DNA of 40,000 bases from Symbiodinium natans (Eukaryota > Sar > Dinophyceae > Suessiales > Symbiodiniaceae), in assembly GCA_905221605.1 (NCBI GenBank), contig CAJNDS010002682.1:50001-90000 (forward strand), given 5' to 3'. Below are positions 12,612 to 24,600 of this stretch, one piece after another. Made by a program: the position numbers and the translations under genes. Position 1 is the stretch's first letter. Each line of letters begins with the position of its first letter. The notes beneath the pieces are model-generated. The model had not been told where the DNA came from and did no database searches. It worked only from the letters and a program-made list of their open reading frames with translations.

Positions 12612-15600
12612 TGGAAGACCTCCTTTCAGTGACATTGGTAAACGAAAACCTTGTGATGTTCGTTAGGAACTGGGATACGGTGCTTTCAGGCATTCAGACC
12701 ACCCCTGAAGACAAGGTTCTCGAACCGCTCTTTCATAGGCAGGTAAAGAAATGCAAAGCACTTCAGCACGATATTGCCATCTATGAAAGGGCTGCCGAAG
12801 GCTCCAGTGAAAGATCGTTTAAATTTCTCTACGACGCCGCCAATAGCCACTTGAATCGCAAAAGGCTCGAGAGGAACCGGGAGCGGATTGCCAAGCAAAC
12901 TGGAGCTCCTGCTGTTCCTACTGCGCCTGCACCCAAGAAAGTACCCAAAGGGTTTTGCATCTCTTTTGTCAAGAACGGCAGTTGCAAGAATGGTGGCAGT
13001 TGTAAATACAAGCACCAGACGCCCAGCGGACGTGGCAGATCGCAGTCACCCGGCGGAGGCCGAGGGAGAAGTCCTTCAAGACCCAACTCCCCGTCAGGAA
13101 AGCCTCGAGTGTGCAAGTTCTACAAACAAGGTCGTTGCGACCGTGGAGAAAATTGCAAATTCATGCACACCGGAAAGCCAGGTGCCGCTGCTACACCCGA
13201 CGGAAGTCAGAAGGGATCTGCGCGCCCTGACAAGGGCAAGGACAAGAAGAAGAAGAAGGAACGCAAGGGCTCCAGGGCTAGCTCCAAGGGTTCTAAGGGA
13301 AGCAAGGGTTCGAAAGGATCACATGGCTCCGGGAACTCGAAGGGCTCAGCTCGAAGGAGGAGTGGCGGACCTTCTCTCCCTGCAGCAGTTTGCCTTCTAG
13401 GAGCAATGATGGCCGGCACGGCTTCCCAAGCCGACGCTTTTACTCTCCGGAAGGATGAGTCGTACTGGCCCCCTCAGTGTTCCACTGACATGCGTTTGGC
13501 GCTACCAGCAGTGTCTTTTGACAACAGCCCAATGTACATCAACTTCCCACTCAGAGATGGAGAGCTTAAGTTCCCTGTTGAGAATCCTCAGCGCAGGTAT
13601 GACAAGAAGTGGTCTGTTGACTACACTCCCAAGCCAGACAATCAATCCACCAGAGATGCACTTATGGCCGCTCGCATGTTGAGAGCTACGGTCAAAGACA
13701 GTCTGGAGGACAAACCAAGCCGTTGCAATTACTGTTGCGATACGGAGTTTGGTTGCAACTATTGCATTCCAAAAGGGTTGAGAGTGTCTTGTCCCGCTAA
13801 GGTTCAACTATCATCAGAATCGCCACCCATCGAATGGATTGGTGACACAGGGAGTGCTCAGGATCTCATCTCAGAGCGGGAGCTTGTGAATCTGCATCCG
13901 TACGAATCGGACTGCCCAATCAACATTTGCACTGCGAATGGACCGAGTTACGCAGGCACGCAATGTGATGTAGGGATACCATCCCTCAACAGCATAGCCA
14001 AGCCTTATGTTCTCCCCGACACTCCCAATGTTCTTTCAGTAGGACAGAGATGCATGGATCTGGGTTACGACTTCATTTGGAAAGGATTTCAGAGACCCTA
14101 TTTCAGGAGTCCGGGAGGTGACAAGGTTTTCCTTGATGTGAAGGATAACGTTCCGTACTTGAAGTCTTGGAAGGAGGGTATCGCTTGTCCTGCCCATTCA
14201 AGACACGAGTCTACTCGGATCGATACGGATGATGCTGTTGAGACCATCACCAACCCAGAACAGATTGCCGCGCAACTTATCCAGGAGCAGGATTTCTCCC
14301 ATCAGGCATGCTTGCGATTGCTGAAGGACTCAAACTTTAAGCAATCTAGGTTCAACAGGAAAGCCATCAAACCGAAGGACAGTAAGGACTCGAAGTACAT
14401 GATTTTCGGGGCTTTTTCACATGGGGGGATGCAAGGGATAACCAATCGCACTCATTCCTACCCCAAGGTGATTAAGTACCTTCTGTCCTATCTTAAACAT
14501 CATGGAGCGGATGGCCCAATAACATCGATTGCTGTCAATCAGAACTCAGGCGTTAAAATGCACAAGGATGTCAACAATCACCGTGAACACCTCAACTACA
14601 CCATTGCAATCGGCGATTTCACCGGAGGCGAATTGTGGATTCACGATGACACCATCCGGAAGGATGAACCAGGTTGCATCAAAAAGATCGCCCCCACTGG
14701 TGCCAAACTGGGAGGTCGTTTGCACAGGTCGAAGTCGAAGATCATTTCCTTCGATCCAAAGACTTTCCATTGCGTCACTCCCTGGAAGGGCGAGCATTGG
14801 AGCATCGCGGGATACGTCAATCGCGCTGTGCACAGGCTGGATTCTCATCAGCTAGAGAAGCTTAAGTCACTGGGGTTCTTGCTACCGAAACAGAAGAACT
14901 TCCCTCCAGCAGTGCCTGCGGAAATCGATGAGGAGATGACTCTTTACGAGTTAGCGACTATGGATCCTCCAGCTCCGGCCCCAGAACCGAAAAGCAAGCC
15001 TAAAGTGAAGTTGAAAAAGAAGCCTGAGGAACCCTCAGACAAGAAGAAGATTGCCAAAGAAGCCTCCAAAGCCGAACCACCTTCGGATGAACCAGATTGG
15101 TCAACAGTCGAGGGGTTATTGAAAGAAGCTGTTGCCCCCATCCCTTCATCTCCGGATGAAGAGTTCCTTGATGAAACGGAACTGATCAGGTCGCCGAAAC
15201 CCGATTCAGGTGAGCCGAGCGTCCTCCCTCCTCCTCCGGAAGGAGAGAGGCATGCTCCAGATGGGGATCCTGGTGAGGGTAGTGGTGGGGAAGGCAAGAG
15301 GTCGAGGCGCATTGAGAATTTGAAGAAAGAAGCCAAGTCAGCGGCGCATCTCACGACGCACCTTCCCAAAAATCCATTCTGTGATGTTTGCCAAAGAGCT
15401 AAGATGTACAAGCCGCCTTCGTACCAAACGGATGGCTGGCACAGCGTCGAAGCTAAGGCGTTTGGAGACCATATCACTGCGGATCACATCATTGTGTACC
15501 GTGATAGGGATACGGTTATAGAAGAATCCAGATTGGCCCTCGTACTGAAGGATGTTGCGACTTCTTTTACGTATGCCTACCCTTCAGCACTGAGGTCAGA

Positions 15601-18600
15601 GGATGAGTGCATTGCAGCATTGCAACATTTCGTTTCCTCCTCTGACGAGGTAGGGGTATTCTACAGCGATCAAGCTAAAGAACTCATCTCTGCCGCCAAG
15701 TTCTTAGGTTGGAGACATGAACAATCCAAAGCGTATATTCATCAATCCAACGCGATCGCAGAACGCGCAGTGCGCGCCACCACCGAGGGTACTAGGAGCA
15801 ATTTGCTTCAGGCCGGGCTCTCGCATGTGTACTGGCCACAGGCTCTCGAGCATGCGTGTACCGCTGTGAATATAAGTAACCCCCATGGGGCGAAGTTTAC
15901 ACCGTGGTTCAAGCGTTTCGGGAGCCAGTTCCCGGGAAAGGTCATTCCCTTTGGTTGCAGAATCGACTATTGGGTTGGACCCAAGAAAAAGCGCAAGAAT
16001 CGTGAAAGGTTCGAGCCAACTGCTGAACCAGGTGTTTTCGTGGGATATCATTTTCAGCCGGGCATGAAATGGAAGCACGAGGTATTGGTTCTTTCACTGA
16101 AAGAGTTAAATCGACAGGACTTCCATGAATGCATCAAGCCCATAAGAGCATACCAGTTCAAGGTGCCTGAAGGTGATTTCACTTTTCCCATGAAACAGAG
16201 GTACGAACGTGTGCAACAAGGTCTCGCTGCCGATGCCCTCGAGCGACCAGCGACGGAGTCACTCCACAATCAGGACGCTGAGCCCTCAGCTGAACAGGCC
16301 GTTGAAGCTTCTGACGCCGACCGGAAGGTTGAGCCCCCTAAAGTTCTTCACCCCAAAACCGGCAAGGAGATTCCTCTGCCGGAAGGTGGGAAGTACTATG
16401 ATTCGGGGGGTACACTAGGTCGTCGCTACGGGGGGACTAGAGGTTCTAGAAAGCCGGACAGCATTCCGAGCGATCTATGGGTCCGTCTCTCTAAAGCACA
16501 AAAGGAGAAGGCCATTGATGATGAGGCTCGAGAGCAAGCTTTGAGAGATCTCGAGGCCCGAGAAACTCCCTCGTCAAGTAGCAGCGCCAGGCCCTCTGCA
16601 GTAGCTAATCCGGTTAAAGATGATTGGACAATTCGGGGGGATAAGCTCATCCGCTTTCACTACTCTCCGAGACGTGAACTGTTCTCCCCTGATCTCACTG
16701 ATTGTCCTGTTCCTATCTCCGCTCTTGGTAAAGAGAGATTGACCAAAATCATGCCAATTGGAGGTACGGACATCATAGCCGATTGTGATGAATGGCGTCA
16801 TGTACGCAAGCGCAACAAGAAGCTCAGCTTCAAATGGGTTGGTCGTACTGAGTTCGACATCCTTACCAAACCCCACACTTCGGAAGAAGCTGTCAAAGAT
16901 TTCCCATGTATGCCTACAGTTCCCATGTCTAGTCATCAACATAGGGACAAGATCCCTGCTTCCCGCGCTCTTACTGCCGAGCAAGTTCAGGAAGCTATGG
17001 CTATGTTCGCCAGGCCAGTAGGAAGAAAAGAGCTGTTAGCTGATCCTCAGGCCCAAGCTTCTCTTGACGTTGAATGGGAAAAGTTGATGAAGAAGAAAGC
17101 CTGGGACATGTCATCTGTTCGTGAATGGGAAGAAGTCTCTAAAGAGGCAGCCAAAAGAGGAAAGAAGGCCCACGTTGGCAAAATCTTTGAAATCTGCGTG
17201 GAAAAGGGCAGTGAGCTTCCTAAAGGGAATCCCTTACGGAAGTTCAAGGGTAGGACCGTCTTTCAGGGCAACAATGTGAAGGACGAGAACAATGACACCG
17301 CTCTCTTTAGTGAGCTGGGCTCTAGTCCCGCCACCATGGAAGCGGGTAAGGTTCTCGACGCCTATGGCCATGCCCCCGGCCACGATGTGGAACAGGGGGA
17401 TGGTAAACAGGCGTACACGCAAACGACTCTGAAAGGCGCTGACACTTGGGTCAGGCTCCCACGTGAGCGTTGGCCTAAGGAGTGGGTCGGCAAGTTTAGG
17501 GACCCCGTCGTCCGCCTCAGATTGGCTCTTTACGGGCACCCAGACAGCGGGGGCTTCTGGGAGCAACATTGCGAAAAGCGCTTGCGGGAGGTTGGTTTTG
17601 AGCTCGTGTTTCCCGCTGCATGGCCATCTGTCTTTTATCATCCCACATTGAAGCTTTTATTAGCCGTGTATGTAGATGATTTCAAGATGGCCGGGCCAAA
17701 AGAGAACCTAGCCAAAGGTTGGGAACTCATCGGTTCTCGCATCGATATGGATACACCTACTCCCATCGGAAGATATCTGGGATGTGAACACTTATCTCAG
17801 TCTTCATCGCTTGGAAAAGCCGATCATCCTTTTGCGCATGTCTTCGACAAATCCCTTCCTGACCCCGCTGCCAAACCTGCCACTGCCGCAGCCAAAGAAG
17901 ATTTCACCGAATACTACCCTGAAGAAGGGATGGTTGTCCGACATCACGTTCAGCCCCGCAAGGCGTTGTTCAAGCCTCGCGCGGCGGAAGCCGTCGCACT
18001 TGACCTTAGTCCGCACAGACTCACATTGATGCGCCCTCTAGGTTCTGAGGCCGCGCCAGACGAGCTCTGGGACACGGGGGGTGCTAAGCACAAACGTGAT
18101 CACTTATGGACAGGTGCTACTTATCTTGCCGCCAACGGTCACACCGAGCGTTCCGCAATGGCAGCCGTGAAAAAGATTAGAGACAAACTTAATGCCAAGA
18201 AAGCAGCCCGCAAACACGCTTTCTATGATGTCAATCAGTTGAGTGATCATCAGGGTTGTATGTATGCTAAGACCAGACAAGTCGTCTATGACATGAGTTC
18301 CTTCTTGCAGCAGGCCATCGACCGCTACAAAGAACTCACTGGTCCCGAGTGGCATAACCTTAAAAAGGTATCAACGCCCTTCTATGATGACAAAATCGCT
18401 CGCCCCACTGACGCGGAGGCTGAACCCAAAGGCAAGCTTGCTCCTATTGCGAGTCGTGTGCTCATGAAGTTGCTGTTTGCAGCAAGGATGGCTCGTTATG
18501 ACTTATTACGTGCTGTCCAGGGTTTAGCTAGCCGGGTCACTAAGTGGTCTGCCGACTGCGACAAGGCACTGCACAGACTCATGTGTTATGTTGCGTCCAC

Positions 18601-21600
18601 TCTTGACCATCGAATGACCTGCTTTATAGGAGACTCCCTTGATAAGTGTAAGCTCTGGCTGTTCGCTGATTCTGATCACGCAGGCGAACATGACAACAAA
18701 AGCACTTCAGGAGGTTTCCTCGCGTTGGTAGGACCCAACACCTACTTTCCCTTGTCCGCTTTTAGCAAAAAGCAAACGAGCACCGCGCTTAGTTCCACTG
18801 AATCAGAAGTCGTATGTGCGAACGTTACTCTGCGAGCCTTGGGTCTTCCTTCATCTGCACTATGGAGCGTGCTCCTGAACGCGGGGGGGGATACAGCTCC
18901 CAAGCCTCTTCGTAGTGACATTGCTAAGCACGATTTCAAACCCAAATCTTATCCTTTCCAGGGAATCTCGACCATCAACAAGACAGGACGTCATCTCCTT
19001 GCAGACGGAAGGATTGTGGAGGTTTTTAGCAAAAGTAGCTCTTTACCCTTTCCCGTTGAGCTGACTAGCCACCCTATCAGGGATCTTTGGTTGCTCCAAA
19101 AAGGGAAGTGGACTTTGCATCAAAGGGCGGTTGCTTGGGAAGAATTGGATGAAGACGAACGCACTCTGCCTCCAGATGATTTCGAGTATGGCATCCTCGT
19201 GTATAGAAGGTCCACCGCAGAATACCGCCGCCACGCGGAAGCGGAGGCCATCCTTCAGAGGGAAGCCGAGGGCATAAGGGGTTCGGGGGGTGGTGTCGAT
19301 ACTGAGGTTGGAGTCACTAGGAAACCTTGCGACTTCGGACTAATAATGTCTGTGCCTCATTCGATTCAGCCAGTTGTCTTAGAGGATAATCAGGCCACCA
19401 TCCGCATCCTAGAGTCTGGAAAATCCCCAGCCTTCCGTCATTCTGACAAGACTCAAAGAATCAATTTAGGATGGATCGCAGAGCAGTTTCGTAGGAAGCA
19501 CTATGACCTTGCTTACATCAACACCAATCTTCAAGCTGCTGACATCCTTACAAAACCCTTTACCAATGCTGAAAAGTGGCGAAATGCCTTGCTATTGATG
19601 GGAATCACTCAGCGGAAGCTCGAGAGCCGTAAGGCTACACCGGCCAGCGTTCCGCCGCCCGCCGTTGCGAGCGACTCGAGGCCCGACAGCAAAACGAAGC
19701 GGGTCATTATAGAGGTTTGCTGTAGTGATGACTCCATCATTGGGGAAATAGCTCATCATGAGTTTCCCGAGTGTAAGGTAGTTAGAGTCACCGAAAGCAT
19801 GGACCTTAACTCACCAGATACCCGTAGAGCCATCATCGACATTGCCAAAGAACACCACCGAGCTGGCGCTCGTGTTCTAACATGGGTTAGCTTGCCTTGC
19901 ACTGGTGGCAGTCAATGGACTAGAATCAACCTTAAGGTTCCCAAAAATAGAGATGCTGTGCTTGATGCCAGAAGAAAGTTCAAGAAGTTGTGGGCATCAT
20001 TCGTTGATCTTTCTCAGGGCCTTGATAAGGCGTCCGTTGACTCCTGTGTTGAATGGCCAAGGGACTGTGAGTATTGGGGATGGGACAAAGTGAGGAAGTG
20101 GCTTGATAGGCATCCGTTTGTTTATGCCAAATTTGATGGTTGCAGGTTCGGATTGCATAACAAGAAGGGTGTTCCCGTGAAAAAGCCGTGGTGTGTTGCC
20201 ACTACCCTTCAAACAGTGTACAATCGTCTCAATGACAAAAAGTGCACTCGTAGCCACGAGCATGCTAAATGCCTGAAGGAATCAGAAAATTACAGTAAAC
20301 CTCTTGCACGGGCTATTCACAAAGCCTTTAAGGAAGTGAACTCCTCTGCAGCGGCTAGATCAAGCTCCCCTGTAGTCCCAGCGTGCCCAGCCATCATCAC
20401 CTCGCCGACCATGACCGAGTTTCTGACTGACGAGGAACGCCAGCAGCGTGTCGCGGAGTTCAAGCAAGCGCTAGTGGACCCCGACCGCCTGGCTGACGCC
20501 ATGGCTGGCATCCTTCTTCCACCGAGTTTCAGTGACCTGGCGGAAGCTGTGGTTGAGCCACAGGATGACGATGCCGACGACGACTTATTTCTCGGCACAA
20601 TTCCCATCTACCGCTGGCGGGAGCTGCGTGAAGAGGACCCTTCGTCCCATTGGACGGTGCTTTACGAGCGATTCTATCGCAAGCACGGAGTCCGTGTGTT
20701 TTCGGAGACCGAGATTGATGCCTCCGTGCTTCGTGACTCCACCCTGGGGGGTTGGATACAGATCCTTTACCGACATGCTCAGGATCTGGCCACCCTGGCG
20801 TTTGGACCGAAGGCGGGCGGTGCAATCGATTCCACTAAGCACTATGACATTTGCCGCAGAATTGCCAATCTTAGCGTAGGCGCTTCCGACTTCCAGTATT
20901 TTGCGAAGACTTCGAGTCTTGTCGAGAAGCTCTTTACTCCTGCCCTTCAGCGCATTTCACTCCCTCCGGAAGAGAGGCGACGGTTCTTGATCGTCGGAGA
21001 CTCTTCCCTTGCGTTGTGCCATTACACGGGGCGGAAGCCTACGCACCGCATGACCATTGAGCCGCTCATGCAAGACGTTTTCAGGAACAATCCAGAAGTG
21101 GAGAGCCTAATCTACTCAATGAAGTGGGGGTATCACCTCGACCAGCTCATCGATGAGGCGCTCAAGCACCTTAACGAGGCGAGGGATCACCACCCGGAAG
21201 GGGCGGCTACCCACATCATTTTTGGATGGTCAGGAAACGATGTATGGGGCCAACACGGCTATCATGGCTACACTTGGCATCTTCAGAGCAAGTTCACAAA
21301 GCGAACAGCCGAGGAGCTCGAGCAGATTGACACTTGGCCTGCAAAGCAGAAGCTTCGTGTTGATCGGGCGTGTGAGAGAGCGTGCAAGCTCGTCCACCGG
21401 ACTGACGTCTCGGGTGTGTCTTTCTTGATGGGCAGCCATCACTCCTGTTTCTTCCCGGTCGGGGAGCTCTATGACAGGTGCATGAAGAATCACGCCCGAG
21501 ATCTGATGAGCGGAGGATGCACCATCATTGACCCTGTGGAGCTCTATGAGCAGACCAGCAGGCCTGATGGCTTCCACGCTGACGCGTCGGATCAAAATCT

Positions 21601-24600
21601 GCAGAGCACCCTTAGGTGGCACGCGGCGATGCTCCGCGGCATACTCACAGATTACCGCCTTCTCGCTGTTGAGCAGCAACTCATCGCAAATCAAAGAGAA
21701 GCCGTTTTTCATGCACACTTTGTGTTGAACAAGCCCGAACCGTTCCTCACCGTGCCCCCTGCGTCCGGTAGAATCCTTTCCAAGATTGTCGATTCACCGG
21801 ACCCACCTCTGGCGAGGGAGGCAGAAGAGGAGATTGTGTTGGCCGGTCCACTCCTGGCGGAGGCGGAGTACGAAGTTGTCGACGACGACTCGGCTCAGAG
21901 CTGCAATCCGCAGCCCATCACTGAGTTAGACTTTGCCAGGAATGACACCAGGCCTGGCGCAGGTTGCGTTCTCGCGATTGAAGACAGCGACCCGATCAAC
22001 GTGGTTGCTGAGGAACACCTCGTCATGGCCAACCAAGCGGCAGAGGGCATCACGCAGGAAGAACTCACCGCGGTCGCGGCTGAAGAGGAAATTACCCTCC
22101 TCAGTCAATTCGTGGAGCAGGATGATGATCCCTATGAGAATGCCGACACCTACTCCTTGAAGAGAGCTGAAGTGGTCGCGCCTCCTTCTCCCGTGGTCGT
22201 CATCAGTGACCCCGACGCCCCTCAGCCGAGCGAGGCCGTTTCTCAGGCACCCCTTGTCCCCAAGGCAAAGCCGAGGCCTCCCACGCTGCCGCGTTGGGTT
22301 ACTGCCGATCAGCTCCCCGATCTGCCGGATGATTACCGTTTCCTCACGGAGAACGCCCGGGTCTGCTTGTCGAAGAAGATGTCCTTCCTTGCCCGGGGAT
22401 TCGCCAATCGGCGAGCGCCAGAAATGGCGGTCCACATCTCAGCCAGGGACAATTCTATTGAATGGTCCGAATTTTTCGAGAAGTTGGGAATGATGTGGAG
22501 AGGCCTCCGTGTGGAGCACGTGGTGGACGTCCTCAAATCCACTCACGACAAAGTGCGGTTCGAAGTCAAGGTTGTCATTAAACCCGACAGGGAGGTCCAG
22601 CTGCGTGCCTTTAGAGCGATTCAGGGGCACGACGGCATACTCCTCTCGGAAGAGACGGACGTGATGGCACTGAACACCCACTCGTACCATCTGTCCTCTC
22701 TTTGGCAACCCAATTTGGCAAACAGGCCCAGGGTGGGAACCACTGGTTACACCAGCGAGGCCTTCGAAAGCATGCCAAAGTTGGCTTACCACGGCACGTA
22801 TCGTTGCTATCTGCACTCCATCGTTCGAGATGGTCTCATCCCGGGAGGGGTTGCTGCAGATGGAAGTGCCAGCCGTTACTTCGTGATGATGTCTCCCGTA
22901 CCGGCGTGGCAGAGGGAGAGTCATGCAGGCGTTCGTGAAGATGCTGACATTGAATTTGTCATCGACCTGCAACTCGCAGCCCTGGAGGGCGTGCGGATCT
23001 TTAGATCCAAGGCAGATGCAATTCAGACACCTGACTGGATTTCCAACAGGTACATTGTTTACTGCTATGATCGCCACTCCCAGGTTCCCATCTGGCACAA
23101 CCGTGTGTACGAGCTGCTCCGCGTCCGACTGCACAATGCGTGCAAGGATGTTCACGACGGGCGGGAGCCGCGTCCAATCTTCGAGCAGGGCCATTTGGAC
23201 GATTGGTCGGAGGAGGGTTGCTACCTTGACTACCTCGAAAGCCTCCAGACCAGGCTCAACTTCCATGAGTACCGGCACTACATCACTGACATGACAAGGC
23301 CGTACCAAATCGCCCATGAAGAGAACCTCACGGTTGAAGATGAGATCATCAGGCTCGAGGACCTCAAGTTCGCCGACAACGCACCGCGGCCCGAGCCACT
23401 GGCGGAAGCCAAGTGGGGTTCCACGCTCAAGGTGTGGTTCTCCGCAAAGGGCATCCGAGTGGATCGAAAGTACCGCTCCGAGCTCGACCATTTCATCGTC
23501 CAGGAGCTTGTTTCCTTTCCCTGGTTTTACTGCACCAGTTGCCGTAAACATTACATCGATGGAATGATTGAGTGCCAGTTCTGCGGCTCCAGAATCGCAG
23601 CTGAGAGTGACATGGCACATGTTGCCGAACCCAGCAAACGACGCCTGGAGTCCTCCCGGAAGGGACGGAACATCGACATCATGTCGATCGCCCCCCGGCC
23701 GGGGTTGGCCATGAACCGGCACCGTGCAGAGCGAGGAACGCGCGAAGCACAAGATCAAAGTCTCCCTGCAGCAGTACGCAGCAAATGCGTGAGCATGAGA
23801 AAATCGGCAATGAAGAGGGGAGGCCAGTCGATCGCTGACGCTCTCACCAATCCCCTCGACGCCTACAATTTTGCGTCCCGTGGTATGGGTATCACTTCAT
23901 TGGCCCAGCTGGACATGTTCGCCCATTTGCACAATCCAGCACCCGGGGCTGATGCCAACGAGAGGAGAGCATTCGCTGGCACTCACCGGGCTGACGCCAG
24001 AGTCTCAATCGCCTATCGTCCGGGAGACGACCGAGTCTCATTGGATGAAGCTTTCTTTGTGGCCTTTCAGTCAAGGCTCTATCTCATTGATGAGATATCC
24101 ATGATCATCTACGCCACCCAGCAGTCCCCGGAAGGGCGACAGAGACCTTTCACGATTCTCTCTTACGATGGTGACTTGTTCACACCAAGGGTAGGCACCG
24201 TCTCAGAAGTGATGGCGGAGGTCAGTCGTTTCTTCCAGGATCAACTTCCCCTGAGCGGAAGCCGTCAGGATCCTGCACCACGCCACGTGGACTTGGCTCG
24301 ATCTCTCCGCATCCCTGACGGGTTTGCTTGCCTCGGTCAGACCCAATTGAATGAGCTGCTCCGCGATACCAGGTTTTACCAGCGGTATCTGCACTCCAAC
24401 CGTGTCGAGCCGGAGTGGATTCGTCCCACGAGAGCGTCCTCACTCGGAATGATGCGACCTCCTCCTCCTCCTCCCACAGCTGATCGCAGAAGCTCAGCGC
24501 CGGCCCGTCGCCCAGCGGAAGCTGAAGGCTACCGCCCACCGACAGCAAAGTATGGGCCTTCTATGGGAGCGAGGGAGCGCACGCCGTCAAGGGCTACATC

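Noticed and set aside
22439-23758. 439-codon minus-strand ORF
   Set aside because: Antisense shadow of the Tpt1-like region of ORF2; no recognisable motifs and the opposite frame is clearly coding.
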